Assembly (NCBI GenBank): GCA_048498555.1
Contig: JBEHXT010000001.1
Span: 372,001-436,000 of the forward strand
Direction of reading: 5' to 3'
DNA length: 64,000 nucleotides
From: Danxiaibacter sp048498555
GTDB lineage: Bacteria; Bacteroidota; Bacteroidia; Chitinophagales; Chitinophagaceae
Under the pieces are notes generated by a model. That model was given only the letters and a program-made list of their open reading frames with translations, made no database searches and was not told where the DNA came from. Shown piece after piece: positions 10,172 to 19,890 of this stretch; position 1 is the first letter of the stretch, and each line of letters begins with the position of its first letter. The position numbers and the translations under genes are program-made.

Positions 10172-11314
10172 CTATTTATAAGCGAAATATTTTTTCAACT
10201 TCAGGAATGGCATTTCCAGGTAACGGAAACTGGCAATAGCGATCACAATTGATATACCGATGGTAAGCACTCCTGTGAGTGTTACGGCTATCGCTTCGCT
10301 GTTAATGTGTTTTAATATGTATGGATGAAAATGCTGATCGAGGCTATTGAAAATAATGTAGTGATAGATATAGATGCCGTACGAATATTTACCAAGAAAA
10401 CGGAACAGGGAATGATCTCCCACGCGTATAAGCGCAGACTTATTTGGAGACAGTGAATAAAGCAGTATACAACCGGCAAAAATATCAACGAACGTAAAGA
10501 TGGGATATAAGCGCAGGAATGTACCTGTTCTGAAATATGCAAAGCCGAGCAGTAAGCAGATGAATGATGCTACCGCGATAACATTTAAATATTTTTCAAG
10601 CCATGCTTTGTTGTAACGGATCACAATTGCAATAATTGATCCTATGGCAAGAGAATCCATTCTTGAAAAAGTATTCATGTAAGGATAAGGCTGAACCAAT
10701 CCGAGCTTAAAACCAAGGCTTACCCTGAAGTACACGCTGAAGAGAATAATGCCAACACAGATTCTCACTATTTGTTTTGGCTTGAAAAATTTGATTAGCA
10801 ATGGCCAGAAAATATAGAACTGCTCTTCTACTGCCAGCGACCAGAAATGCACCATGCTATGATTTATTTCTGGCAACCCTTTAATGGAGAACAACCAGTT
10901 TTGTCCGTACAACCAAAACCACGCCTGGTTCTTTGTATAGAAATCATAGTTAACACCCATAATACCAGGAATGGTATAGGGTATTACAAGAAACGAGAGT
11001 ACAAGCACGAAATAATATAAGGGGAATACTCTCAGCACCCTGCGTACAATGTAATTTTTATAATAGTGCTGGTTTTGCTTAGAATCAAGCAAAATACCGG
11101 TGATTAAAAAACCTGACATTACAAAAAACAAATCCATAGCTACCCAAAATGGCCTTGTAATCATATTGGGATAACAGTGAGCCAACATAACAAGTATTAC
11201 ACCTACACCGCGCCATCCATCAAAAGCAGGAATATATTGCTTGTTGTCATAGTCAATTTGTACAGGCGCAAAAAAACGCTTTTTCGTTGGTGTAGCGGAT
11301 AGATCAATGTTCAT
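10172..11314 (-). CDS. Membrane acyltransferase, OafA/YrhL type
   Basis: The product has 380 residues and about ten membrane segments. FDGWRGVGVILVMLAHC near residue 29 is the classic acyltransferase 3 start, with the essential His; DLFFVMSGFLITGILL and the basic YIVRRVLRVFPLYY follow as in OafA-type sugar O-acyltransferases. It probably decorates the surface polysaccharide with acetyl or succinyl groups at the inner membrane. The GT2 gene upstream ends up 53 nt before its start on the same strand, so the two are probably cotranscribed. It is only distantly similar to the acyltransferase at 7336-8535 and is not a recent duplicate. Confidence 0.9.
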   Translation of the reverse strand: MNIDLSATPTKKRFFAPVQIDYDNKQYIPAFDGWRGVGVILVMLAHCYPNMITRPFWVAMDLFFVMSGFLITGILLDSKQNQHYYKNYIVRRVLRVFPLYYFVLVLSFLVIPYTIPGIMGVNYDFYTKNQAWFWLYGQNWLFSIKGLPEINHSMVHFWSLAVEEQFYIFWPLLIKFFKPKQIVRICVGIILFSVYFRVSLGFKLGLVQPYPYMNTFSRMDSLAIGSIIAIVIRYNKAWLEKYLNVIAVASFICLLLGFAYFRTGTFLRLYPIFTFVDIFAGCILLYSLSPNKSALIRVGDHSLFRFLGKYSYGIYIYHYIIFNSLDQHFHPYILKHINSEAIAVTLTGVLTIGISIVIAIASFRYLEMPFLKLKKYFAYK

Positions 11315-11367
11315 GTAATTCAGTTTATCAGGTTGTTTATTTTCACAAGTATCAAACTATGCTTCCG

Positions 11368-12558
11368 TTATTGATTGATACCGGCAGCCTCATGTAAAAT
11401 TTGTCGCTGAGCCCTCTCCCAGGTAGCGGATTGTTCACCTTTAATGTATCGGAAAAAACCTCTTATTACACATATGTTCATGAAAACAAAATATTGCAAA
11501 GGCTGCACTAATGGAATCTTAATACCTTTTGGTGACAGCATGCTGTTGATTACTATCAGGCCATATGCAAACACCTGCATAACAAACACAGCTTTGAATA
11601 TTAGTTGATCCCTTAAAAAGAATAGTGCCAATGATGAAATCAATAATAATACAAGGCAAAACGGGCATACGGCCCAACGCAATACTCTGTGAGAAATGTA
11701 CAGGAAAGATGACTTCCCGTATTTGAAAATATTCAACATCGGCAATAGTCTCGCCATCGATTGAAAGCCACCTGCAGCTATTCGCACCTTTCTTTTTGCC
11801 TCTTCTTTTACTGAAGCGGATGCGGTTTCAGTTGCATAAGCCTTCGGTTCATAATGAACACGGTAACCTTGCTGAACAATACGCATAGAAATCATAAAGT
11901 CATCAAGTATGGTATCTTCTTCCACATGCTGCCATAAGTTTTTCCTTAATGAAAAAAGTTCCCCGGCAGCACCAACGATGGTATGATAAGTAGCGTCCAG
12001 TTTTTTTAACGCAGATTCATACTTCCAGTATAAACCTTCCTGCTTTGTTAAGCCGTCTGCGGACAATACTTTCTTCTCTCCTGCAACAGCGCCAATTGTA
12101 CCATCCTGGTAATGTTTCGCAAGCTCTTTAATACACTCTTTATTAAGCATGGTATTTGCATCGCACATCACCAGTATGTCATGCTTTGCATATGGCACAG
12201 CCCTGTTTAGCGCGGCCGTCTTTCCGCTTCTCTCTGGCTTGTGCAACAATTCTATTTCAGGATGACTATTGATGATATCGGCCGTTGCATCTGTTGAACC
12301 ATCCGTAACAAAAATTACCTGCAGCCGATCCTTGGGATAATCAAGTAAAAGTGTATTCTGTATTTTTTGTTCGATAAAACCTTCTTCATTGTAAGCTGCG
12401 ATAATCATAGTTACTCCTGGAGCATCTGTATCATGATCAGACACCTTACGCTTCGGAGATAATTTGATTAATACCCACGTAACAATTGCGTAGCCTACAT
12501 AGTTATAAAACAGGAAAAATAAGCTTACCCAAAAAATAGTTTGCAACAATATGATCAT
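11368..12558 (-). CDS. Membrane glycosyltransferase, family 2
   Basis: The product has 396 residues. A membrane segment at about 5-25 is followed by a GT-A domain with TMIIAAYNEEGFIEQK (UDP-sugar binding start), FVTDGSTD, CDANT as the DxD-type metal site near residue 137, and EDTILDDFMISMRIVQQGYR, where the ED and QxxR-type motifs of processive GT2 enzymes lie. Two or three membrane segments follow at about 295-370. The layout is that of hyaluronan/cellulose-synthase-like enzymes that polymerise or extend glycans at the inner membrane. It begins a two-gene unit with the acyltransferase at 10172-11314. A 244-bp spacer separates it from the divergent glycosyltransferase at 12803. Confidence 0.85.
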   Translation of the reverse strand: MIILLQTIFWVSLFFLFYNYVGYAIVTWVLIKLSPKRKVSDHDTDAPGVTMIIAAYNEEGFIEQKIQNTLLLDYPKDRLQVIFVTDGSTDATADIINSHPEIELLHKPERSGKTAALNRAVPYAKHDILVMCDANTMLNKECIKELAKHYQDGTIGAVAGEKKVLSADGLTKQEGLYWKYESALKKLDATYHTIVGAAGELFSLRKNLWQHVEEDTILDDFMISMRIVQQGYRVHYEPKAYATETASASVKEEAKRKVRIAAGGFQSMARLLPMLNIFKYGKSSFLYISHRVLRWAVCPFCLVLLLISSLALFFLRDQLIFKAVFVMQVFAYGLIVINSMLSPKGIKIPLVQPLQYFVFMNICVIRGFFRYIKGEQSATWERAQRQILHEAAGINQ

Positions 12559-12802
12559 CTTTTTTTAGTTATAGGTTAACAGGAAGCCCGGATATTTACA
12601 TTCGCATAAAAGAATAATATTCTTAACACGAGTGGCTCATCAAAAAGATATGAGGATAGTTGATCTTGTTACAAAAGGACAATGAATTTTAAGAAATTGA
12701 GATTTTCGAAGGATTGTTAGACGTGAACCGTACTTCACAAAAATAAAAAAACCTTTCAAAAAACTTACTTTTATCTAAACAAACCTTTGAAATTTTAAAT
12801 AC

Positions 12803-13999
12803 ATGCTGACCAACAGGAACATTCTTTGTATCTCCAACCCTTTATGGGAAGGAGATTACGCAAAAACCATTGTTGAACTGATGAAAGTGTTTGCCCGCAA
12901 AAACAAGGTTCTTTACATTGATAATCCATACACTGTAAAAGACCTTATTGATGGAATCAGGCGCAAACGGGCCTTTCCGGTTAAGCGTGCATTGGGCTTT
13001 GAAAAAAGATTACGAAAAATTATTACAGAAACAGGCGAAGAAGTGTATGTGCTTACGCCACCGCTTACACTTACCATTAATTTCCTGCCACGCGGAACAA
13101 TGTATAAAAAGTTGTTGCAGCTAAACGGATGGATCACTACAAGAAGCATTAAAAAAGCGCTGGCAGAACTAAACATGAATGAAGACCTGATCGATATAGT
13201 TGCGTTTAACCCGGGCGTAGGCATGCATACCGGAAGAAACTTTAATGAAAGGTTGTTGATCTATCATTGCTATGATGCAATTGAAGCTGCTAACTGGATG
13301 AAGAAACATGGCCCATGGCAGGAAAAGGAATTCATGAAAAACGTTGATGCAACAATTGTTACTTCGCAAGGATTATATGAAAAGAAAAAGAGCTTTACCA
13401 AAAACTGTTTTCTTGTAAAAAATGCAGTTAACATCGACCTGTTTAAAAAGGCATTCAATCCCGAAATACATAGCAAAAAAACCGTGGGGTATATTGGCAG
13501 TATTGACGACCGCCTTGACTACGAACTGTTGGAACATGTTATCAGCAATATGCCGGATGTTGAATTTTTATTTGTTGGAAGGATCATGGATGAGAACGGA
13601 GAAAAAGTGCTTCGCAGATTCAGCAATGTTACACTTGAAGGTGCTAAGCCAGTAACCTCATTACCGGGCTATTTAAGCCGCTTTTCACTTGGCATAATAC
13701 CATTTGCCAAAAATGAATTTACAAAGGGAATTTACCCCCTTAAAATCAACGAATACCTTGCTGCAGGTGTTCCGGTGGTAACTACCGACTTCAGCTATTT
13801 AAACGAGTTTGAAAATGTGGCGAGAATTGCTCCTTCCAAGGAGGTGTTCAAAAACTTCATCCAGGAAGAACTCGCAACTGACACGCTTGAAAAAAAGAAA
13901 GAGCGCCTTGCTGTTGCCGAAAGCAATTCGTGGGAACAGCGGGTTGAAGAGATTTCGGATATCATTACGAAGCTGGAATCTAATGGACAATTGAAATAA
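12803..13999 (+). CDS. Glycosyltransferase, GT-B fold, TuaH-like
   Basis: The product has 398 residues and no signal peptide. The N-terminal half carries CISNPLWEGDYAKTIVELM; the C-terminal half has VGYIGSIDDRLDYELL, FLFVGR and IYPLKINEYLAAGVPVVTT, the GT-B donor-binding block of glycosyltransferase families 1/4. It resembles TuaH-type enzymes of surface polysaccharide synthesis. It is divergent from the GT2 gene. Its last codons (NGQLK, then stop) are made of the same word, TAATGGACAATTGAAA, that reappears at 14781, so the 3' end has apparently been remodelled by an intergenic repeat; the native C-terminus may have differed slightly. Confidence 0.85.
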   Translation: MLTNRNILCISNPLWEGDYAKTIVELMKVFARKNKVLYIDNPYTVKDLIDGIRRKRAFPVKRALGFEKRLRKIITETGEEVYVLTPPLTLTINFLPRGTMYKKLLQLNGWITTRSIKKALAELNMNEDLIDIVAFNPGVGMHTGRNFNERLLIYHCYDAIEAANWMKKHGPWQEKEFMKNVDATIVTSQGLYEKKKSFTKNCFLVKNAVNIDLFKKAFNPEIHSKKTVGYIGSIDDRLDYELLEHVISNMPDVEFLFVGRIMDENGEKVLRRFSNVTLEGAKPVTSLPGYLSRFSLGIIPFAKNEFTKGIYPLKINEYLAAGVPVVTTDFSYLNEFENVARIAPSKEVFKNFIQEELATDTLEKKKERLAVAESNSWEQRVEEISDIITKLESNGQLK

Positions 14000-14166
14000 A
14001 TGTGCGGATGTGCGAATTAGTAAATATGCGAATGGGTAGATGTGCGGATGAGTGAATCTGCGGATGTGCAAATGCGAAAAAATTTTGACAGCCTTAACCT
14101 GTCTACCCTAATATAAAGAAAGCTGCATGAAATGCGCCCATTCGCCTATTCGCACATTTGCACATT
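13981..14166. repeat. Inverted word-repeat spacer (TGTGCGGATG words)
   Basis: After the word TAATGGACAATTGAAA (13981-13996), the left arm at 14001-14076 repeats variants of TGTGCGGATG, ATGCGAATG and GTGCAAATGCG. The right arm at 14140-14163 has the complementary words (CATTCGCCTATTCGCAC, ATTTGCACATT) and runs into the stop of the convergent grpB-like gene. A weak stem, GACAG-CTGTC, lies between at 14086-14102. Related words occur at 45186-45236. Confidence 0.8.
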
Positions 14167-14764
14167 ACTGCAACTTATTCTGGTACCATTCCACTGCTTT
14201 TCTTTCTTCTATTTTTAAAAATGAATCTTTGCCCTGGTTATAATCATTCCCGTCATGCCATTCTTGTTTTATCAATTTTTCTTTTAATGCCTGATAGGCT
14301 ACCCTTACTTCAGGATGCGCACTTAAGTAATCGCGAAAAGCTATATGCCGCAACCAGTGTTCTGAGTTAGCCGGGATTACGTGTATATGTGCTAAGCGAA
14401 AAGCGTGATCATGGAGTTTTTCAGGGATGTTATCAGTTGACCTAACGCGTGTGGGTACTTCCAAATTTTCCGGCTTTTCTTTAAGTAATAAAAAGAAGCG
14501 GCGATAAGGCATGTCTGCATTGTATTTCTCGTAATAAACATACTTTCTGCCAGCAAGCAATTCTGGCACTTTATCCAGATCACTTTCTTTTTGTACACCT
14601 ACCAAAATATCTATTACAGGCTTTGCGGAAAGCCCTTCAACAGAAGTGCTGCCGATATGGTCAATGCTCACATCCAAAGGCTTTAATAATTCATCCAGCT
14701 CTTGTTTAATGGCATCAAACTGTTCCTTCCATTTAGGATTATAACTTTCAAATGGTAAAATCAT
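14165..14764 (-). CDS. GrpB family protein (UPF0157), nucleotidyltransferase fold
   Basis: The product has 199 residues from the ATG at 14764 (MILPFESYNPKWKEQF). The frame stays open further upstream, but that extension is encoded by an intergenic word repeat and is rejected. IDHIGSTSVEGLSAKPVIDILV is the conserved GrpB block (GS-T followed by an IDI carboxylate) of a minimal nucleotidyltransferase fold; RFFLLLKE and HIHVIPANSEHWLRHIAFRDYL are also typical. The cellular role of GrpB proteins is not firmly established; some are linked to CoA metabolism by context only. It is convergent with the glycosyltransferase at 12803-13999. Confidence 0.9.
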   Translation of the reverse strand: MILPFESYNPKWKEQFDAIKQELDELLKPLDVSIDHIGSTSVEGLSAKPVIDILVGVQKESDLDKVPELLAGRKYVYYEKYNADMPYRRFFLLLKEKPENLEVPTRVRSTDNIPEKLHDHAFRLAHIHVIPANSEHWLRHIAFRDYLSAHPEVRVAYQALKEKLIKQEWHDGNDYNQGKDSFLKIEERKAVEWYQNKLQ

Positions 14765-14780
14765 TGGCTTAAAATTATAG

Positions 14781-14890
14781 TAATGGACAATTGAAAGTTG
14801 ACAATTGACAATGAAAATGTGCAATCACGCATCCTCCATCAATCATCAGCGATTTCCCCATTTTCAATTATCAACTGTCAATTATCAATT
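14781..14890. repeat. Inverted word-repeat spacer (CAATTGACAATT words)
   Basis: The left arm at 14781-14814 contains ACAATTGAAAGTTGACAATT-type words; the right arm at 14862-14890 contains the complementary TCAATTATCAACTGTC-type words. The right arm directly abuts the terminator at 14891-14930. The first word is identical to the one closing the glycosyltransferase gene at 13981. The arms could pair into an imperfect long hairpin. Confidence 0.8.
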
Positions 14891-14930
14891 AAAAAAGGCT
14901 GCTCTTGCGAGACAGCCTCAGCCTTTTTTA
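14891..14930. terminator. Bidirectional terminator after the small membrane gene
   Basis: AAAAAAGGCTG at 14891 can pair with CAGCCTTTTTT ending near 14929. An inner alternative stem, GGCTG-CAGCC, spans 14897-14916. A-runs and T-runs on both sides make it plausible in both directions; on the minus strand it ends the gene at 14957-15397. Confidence 0.8.
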
Positions 14931-14956
14931 ATTAGTTGCAGACTTACGTTCTACAT

Positions 14957-15397
14957 TCAATTCATTTTATTTTTCTTCATTGTGTCCATCCATTTTTGAA
15001 CGTCACGAGCATTGCTTAACGCAACCCCTAACGATCCAAACGCAATTATTTTTAAAAACACCCCCTGCATTAAAGTAGACGGATCAAAAATAGCTGATAA
15101 CAAAACCAATGATCCATACACAATTAAGGCGATCAGTATGGCTGTAAAAGGTTTTCTTTTTGTCCAAAAACCAAGGGCTGCAAAGATTACAGCTACAACG
15201 ATACAAACAACTGTATTTATGAGTGATTCATCTTCAGACATGTCACCCTTATTAAAAAATATTGGAACAAGTTGCAATCCTGCCAATATAAATAGAATAG
15301 TGCGAGCCTGTTTTACTGGCTTGTCATAGCCTTCCATGGACATAATTTCCTCATGATAGTCTTCTAAGAGCGATTTTTCGGATTCGTTTTGGTTCAT
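14957..15397 (-). CDS. Small membrane protein of unknown function
   Basis: The product has 146 residues: a polar N-terminus of about 28 residues, then four hydrophobic segments (about 31-48, 60-78, 84-103 and 111-127) and a short basic tail. I recognise no family signature. It lies between grpB-like and rpoB on the same strand. Each neighbour is separated by a terminator, so it is probably its own transcript. In most bacteria rpoC occupies this position after rpoB; this product is unrelated to RpoC. Confidence 0.7.
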   Translation of the reverse strand: MNQNESEKSLLEDYHEEIMSMEGYDKPVKQARTILFILAGLQLVPIFFNKGDMSEDESLINTVVCIVVAVIFAALGFWTKRKPFTAILIALIVYGSLVLLSAIFDPSTLMQGVFLKIIAFGSLGVALSNARDVQKWMDTMKKNKMN

Positions 15398-15549
15398 GTT
15401 GGTTGGTTTTGAGTTGATTTACTGTTTGATCAAAAATATACTTTTTGCCCGAAAAAATCGGTGGCGTGGATTAAGGCCCAAAGGGCTTTTGCATCTTTTT
15501 CCTGTTATCCGGAGAGTGTTTGTTTTCAATCCATATACCATAAAAACAA

Positions 15550-15577
15550 GAAGGCCATTTCTTTCGAAACGGCCTTC
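15550..15577 (-). terminator. rpoB terminator
   Basis: GAAGGCC and GGCCTTC form a 7-bp stem at 15550-15556 and 15571-15577. On the minus strand the hairpin is followed by TTGTTTTTAT. It lies 25 nt beyond the rpoB stop, so transcription of rpoB is expected to end here and not run into an rpoC. Confidence 0.8.
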
Positions 15578-15602
15578 CATGTTAAGTTATATCAGATTGA
15601 AA

Positions 15603-18600
15603 CTATTCGAATTTCAGATCCAGACCTAAACCTCTCAACTCGTGAACTAACACGTTGAATGATTCAGGAATACCTGCTCTTGGAATGTTTTCACCTTTAA
15701 CGATAGATTCGTAAGTTTTCGCACGTCCGATGATATCATCTGACTTAATGGTTAACAATTCCTGTAAGATGTTAGCTGCACCGTATGCTTCAAGTGCCCA
15801 AACTTCCATCTCACCAAAACGCTGACCACCGAACTGAGCCTTACCACCAAGAGGTTGCTGTGTGATCAAGCTGTATGGCCCGATAGAACGCGCGTGCATC
15901 TTATCATCAACCATGTGGTGCAGTTTGATCATGTAGATAACACCCACGGTAGCTTTCTGGTGGAAACGTTCGCCGGTTTCACCATCTTGCAGGTAAGTGT
16001 GACCCATCATTGGCATGCTTGCGGTATTGCAGTACTCAGCAATTTCCTCAGGAGTAGCACCGTCAAAGATTGGAGTAGCGAACTTAACACCCAGTTTTTT
16101 GCCAGCCCATCCAAGGATAGTTTCATAGATCTGTCCAAGGTTCATACGGGAAGGTACACCCAGCGGGTTAAGTACGATATCAACAGGAGAACCATCTTCA
16201 AGGAAAGGCATGTCTTCAGCACGTACGATCTTCGCAACGATACCTTTGTTTCCGTGACGGCCCGCCATCTTATCACCCACTTTCAGCTTACGCTTAACAG
16301 CCAGGTAAACTTTAGCAAGCTTCAATACACCAGCAGGTAATTCATCACCTATTGAGATATTGAATTTCTCTCTCTTATAGCGGCCTAATTCTTCGTTGTA
16401 TTTGATGTTGTAGTTGTGCAACAAAGTGTTGATCAGATCATCTGTATCTGAATCGCTAGTCCAGCCTAACGGATTAACGTTCTGGTAGTCGATAGAAGCC
16501 AGATTTTTCGGATTGAACTTAGCGCCTTTACCAATCAGCATTTCACCGAAGTTGTTGCTAACACCTGCAGAAGGTTTGTCTTTCAACAATGTCTGCAGTT
16601 TGCTCAACAATACTTCCATCAAATCGGTCGTATTCTTTTCGTGAACTTTCTCTACTTTTTCAAGCAGTGATTTTTCACGAACTTTTGAGTTCTTGTCTTT
16701 CTTGGCGCGTTGGAACAATTTCTTGTCGATAACCACACCTTCTGTACCGTTCGGAGCTTTCAAAGAAGCATCTTTTGCATCACCGGCTTTGTCACCGAAG
16801 ATCGCACGTAACAGTTTTTCTTCAGGTGTAGGATCACTTTCACCTTTAGGAGTGATCTTACCGATAAGGATATCACCTTCTTTCACAGTCGCACCGATAC
16901 GAATGATACCATTCTCATCAAGATCTTTGGTAGCTTCTTCTGATACGTTTGGAATATCTGGTGTTAATTCTTCCTCACCTAGTTTAGTATCACGAACTTC
17001 CAGTTCATATTCTTCAATATGGATAGAAGTAAATAAATCTTCACGAACAACTTTCTCACTGATTACGATCGCATCCTCAAAGTTGTAACCCTTCCAAGGC
17101 ATGAATGCCACCTGCAGGTTACGGCCCAGTGCAATTTCACCATCTTTAGTAGCGTAACCTTCAGTTAAGAAGTCGCCTCTCTTCACCTGCTGTCCTTTTT
17201 TAACCGCGGGACGAAGGATGATTGAAGTTGATTGGTTGGTTTTGATGAATTTGGTTAATCTGTAAACTTTCAGATCATCTTCGAAGCTTACCAAACGTCC
17301 AAGATCATTTCTATCGTAACGAACGTGGATTTCTTTAGCGTCAACAAATTCAATCACACCATCACCTTCAGCGTGGATCTGGATACGTGCATCACGCGCA
17401 GCTTTTCCTTCCAGACCTGTACCAACGATTGGTGCTTCAGGACGGATCAATGGAACTGCCTGACGTTGCATGTTTGATCCCATCAGCGCACGGTTGGCAT
17501 CATCATGCTCCAGGAACGGAATCAATGATGCACTCAAACCTACGATCTGGTTAGGAGCAACGTCCATATATTCAACTTCACCCTTTTCAAGGATTGGGAA
17601 GTCACCGGTTTCACGGCTTACAATTCTGTCTTCAACAAAATTACCTTTCTCATCCAGTTCAGAGTTACTCTGTGCAATCTTAGCTGTGTCTTCTTCTTCT
17701 GCACTCAGGTAAGTCAGTTCTTTCAGGTCAACTTTACCTTCATCTACCTTGCGGTAAGGAGTTTCGATAAAGCCCATCTCGTTGATCTTGGCGTGAACGC
17801 AAAGTGTAGAGATCAAACCGATGTTCGGACCTTCCGGAGTTTCAATTGTACAAAGACGGCCGTAGTGAGAATAGTGTACGTCACGAACCTCAAAGCCCGC
17901 TCTCTCACGGCTAAGACCTCCTGGGCCTAACGCTGAGATACGGCGTTTGTGGGTGATTTCACTTAACGGGTTTGTCTGGTCAAGGAACTGAGACAACTGA
18001 GATGTACCGAAGAATGAGTTGATCACAGAAGATAGTGTTCTTGCATTGATCAGATCAACCGGGGTAAATACCTCGTTATCACGTACGTTCATTCTTTCAC
18101 GGATGGTACGAGCCATACGTGCCAGACCAACACCAAACTGAGCATACAGCTGCTCGCCTACTGTACGTACACGACGGTTGCTCAGGTGATCGATATCATC
18201 AATTTCAGCCTTACCGTTTGTTAAACGTACCAGGTATTTGATGATCTCGATGATGTCTTCTTTAGTTAACACCTTTGTTTTAAGATCGGTAGTTACAGCC
18301 AGTTTGCGGTTGATCTTGTAACGGCCAACTTCGCCCAGGTCGTAACGTTTGTCACTAAAGAATAATTTATCGATGATACCACGTGCAGTTTCATTATCCG
18401 GGGCATCAGCACCACGCAATTGGCGGTAGATGTGCTGAACCGCTTCCAGTTCACTGTTCGAAGTATCTTTGTTCAAAGTGTTGTAGATGATTGCGTAATC
18501 ACCACCAACATCTTCTCTCTGAACGAAAATGCTTTTTACTTCCAGGTCTGCAATGTTATCAATTGCATCTTCATCAAGGATTGTATCACGTTCCATAACG

Positions 18601-19406
18601 ATTTCGTTACGTTCGATAGATACAACTTCCCCGGTATCTTCATCCACAAAGTCTTCTACCCATGTTCTAAGAACGCGCGCAGCTAACTTTTTACCAACAT
18701 GCTCCTGAAGGCTTTTTCTATCTGCGTTTACTTCAATAGCCATACCGAACAGTTCAAGGATATCCTTATCTGTTTCGAAGCCAATTGAACGTAATAAAGT
18801 TGTTACGGGGAATTTTTTCTTACGGTCGATGTACGCATACATAACGTTGTTAATGTCTGTAGCAAACTCCATCCACGCACCTTTGAACGGGATCACTCTT
18901 GCAGAGTAGATCTTAGTTCCGTTGGGGTGAACAGACTGGCCGAAGAATACACCAGGTGAACGGTGTAACTGAGATACAACAACACGTTCAGCACCATTGA
19001 TAACAAAGGTACCACGTGGTGTCATGTAAGGGATGTTACCCAGGAATACATCCTGAACGATTGTCTGGAAGTCAACGTGTTCTTCATCATTACAACTTAA
19101 GCGCAGCTTCGCTTTTAAAGGCACAGCGTACGTTAAGCCACGCTCCATACACTCTTCAATAGTGTAACGCGGAGGATCAATAAAATAATCCAGGAATTCC
19201 AGCACGAAGATGTTGCGTGTATCTGTGATAGGAAAGTTTTCCTTAAATACGCGGAACAGGCCTTCGTTATTACGCTTATCCGGGGTGGTTTCTAACTGGA
19301 AAAATTCTCTGAAAGATTCTAACTGAATGTCTAATAGATCAGGAGTTTCAGCCAGGTGTTTTGTTTTACCGAAGCTGACCCTGTTTTGAACTTTAGTTGA
19401 TGACAT
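15603..19406 (-). CDS. rpoB: RNA polymerase subunit beta
   Basis: The product has 1267 residues, the usual length in Bacteroidota. Clear landmarks are the rifampicin region (FFGTSQLSQFLDQTNPLSEITHKRRISALGPGG), TIETPEGPNIGLI, GRHGNKGIV in the active-site region, and a C-terminus with FGGQRFGEMEVWALEAYGAA. It forms the catalytic core of RNA polymerase with RpoC. The gene looks intact. It is unusual in context: a promoter of its own lies upstream, an AsmA-like gene separates it from rplL, a terminator follows its stop, and no rpoC occurs anywhere in the window. Confidence 0.98.
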   Translation of the reverse strand: MSSTKVQNRVSFGKTKHLAETPDLLDIQLESFREFFQLETTPDKRNNEGLFRVFKENFPITDTRNIFVLEFLDYFIDPPRYTIEECMERGLTYAVPLKAKLRLSCNDEEHVDFQTIVQDVFLGNIPYMTPRGTFVINGAERVVVSQLHRSPGVFFGQSVHPNGTKIYSARVIPFKGAWMEFATDINNVMYAYIDRKKKFPVTTLLRSIGFETDKDILELFGMAIEVNADRKSLQEHVGKKLAARVLRTWVEDFVDEDTGEVVSIERNEIVMERDTILDEDAIDNIADLEVKSIFVQREDVGGDYAIIYNTLNKDTSNSELEAVQHIYRQLRGADAPDNETARGIIDKLFFSDKRYDLGEVGRYKINRKLAVTTDLKTKVLTKEDIIEIIKYLVRLTNGKAEIDDIDHLSNRRVRTVGEQLYAQFGVGLARMARTIRERMNVRDNEVFTPVDLINARTLSSVINSFFGTSQLSQFLDQTNPLSEITHKRRISALGPGGLSRERAGFEVRDVHYSHYGRLCTIETPEGPNIGLISTLCVHAKINEMGFIETPYRKVDEGKVDLKELTYLSAEEEDTAKIAQSNSELDEKGNFVEDRIVSRETGDFPILEKGEVEYMDVAPNQIVGLSASLIPFLEHDDANRALMGSNMQRQAVPLIRPEAPIVGTGLEGKAARDARIQIHAEGDGVIEFVDAKEIHVRYDRNDLGRLVSFEDDLKVYRLTKFIKTNQSTSIILRPAVKKGQQVKRGDFLTEGYATKDGEIALGRNLQVAFMPWKGYNFEDAIVISEKVVREDLFTSIHIEEYELEVRDTKLGEEELTPDIPNVSEEATKDLDENGIIRIGATVKEGDILIGKITPKGESDPTPEEKLLRAIFGDKAGDAKDASLKAPNGTEGVVIDKKLFQRAKKDKNSKVREKSLLEKVEKVHEKNTTDLMEVLLSKLQTLLKDKPSAGVSNNFGEMLIGKGAKFNPKNLASIDYQNVNPLGWTSDSDTDDLINTLLHNYNIKYNEELGRYKREKFNISIGDELPAGVLKLAKVYLAVKRKLKVGDKMAGRHGNKGIVAKIVRAEDMPFLEDGSPVDIVLNPLGVPSRMNLGQIYETILGWAGKKLGVKFATPIFDGATPEEIAEYCNTASMPMMGHTYLQDGETGERFHQKATVGVIYMIKLHHMVDDKMHARSIGPYSLITQQPLGGKAQFGGQRFGEMEVWALEAYGAANILQELLTIKSDDIIGRAKTYESIVKGENIPRAGIPESFNVLVHELRGLGLDLKFE

Positions 19407-19526
19407 ATCTGTATTTAACCGGTTTTGTCTAATAACTTCTGAGACTTTCAGTGTTTACGCGGTTATAATATTAAATGGCCATTATTATAACGTGAAACTC
19501 CTAATTATCCCAAAATAAAAGGATGG

Positions 19527-19557
19527 CAAAATTAATCATTGTAAGCGAATGAGCAAA
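19527..19557 (-). promoter_or_regulatory. rpoB promoter, Bacteroidota type
   Basis: On the minus strand TTTG (19557-19554) is followed by exactly 19 nt and TAATTTTG (19534-19527), a full match to the -33/-7 consensus of the Bacteroidota housekeeping sigma factor. The expected transcript start near 19521 gives a leader of about 115 nt for rpoB. The rplK promoter here has the same 19-nt spacing. Confidence 0.8.
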
Positions 19558-19629
19558 ATCAATTTTAAATGTAAGGGTTTGAGATTAAATAACAAGGATT
19601 TTTTAACAAAATAATTAAGATTTTTTATT

Positions 19630-19890
19630 CGGATTTGTCTGGATTCGGATTTGCAGGATTTAGAGACTAATTAGATTTTTTTACAAACCGAAAATTAAAC
19701 ATCAAACTGCGATGGAAAATGTTTCTTAGCTGCACGTCTCCCACTTAAATTATTGTTCGTCTGGGTTGAAATTGGTTGAATTAGAGGATTAATGAGCTTT
19801 TAGGCTCAAAACAAGTTTCTCCATCCTTTAATCCATTCATCCAATAAATCCAGATCCAGACAGATCCCAATCCAGAAAAAAATCCCAATC
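19630..19890. repeat. Inverted word-repeat spacer (GGATTTGTCTGGATT words)
   Basis: The left arm at 19630-19665 repeats CGGATTTGTCTGG and CGGATTTGCAGG; the right arm at 19845-19890 has the complementary words (AATCCAGATCCAGACAG, ATCCCAATCCAG) and ends exactly at the stop codon of the AsmA-like gene. The 179 nt between the arms contain no ORF. The left arm lies upstream of the rpoB promoter, so the spacer separates two transcription units. Confidence 0.8.

Noticed and set aside
13981..14166. CRISPR-like array
   Set aside because: The words are shorter and far less regular than CRISPR repeats, have no uniform spacers and are reversed in the second arm; no cas gene is present.
14765..14824. N-terminal extension of the grpB-like gene
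   Set aside because: It lies in the CAATTGACAATT word repeat; the family start MILPFESY is at 14764.
15603..19406. rpoB-rpoC fusion
   Set aside because: The protein ends with the normal RpoB C-terminus at 1267 residues and contains no RpoC motifs.
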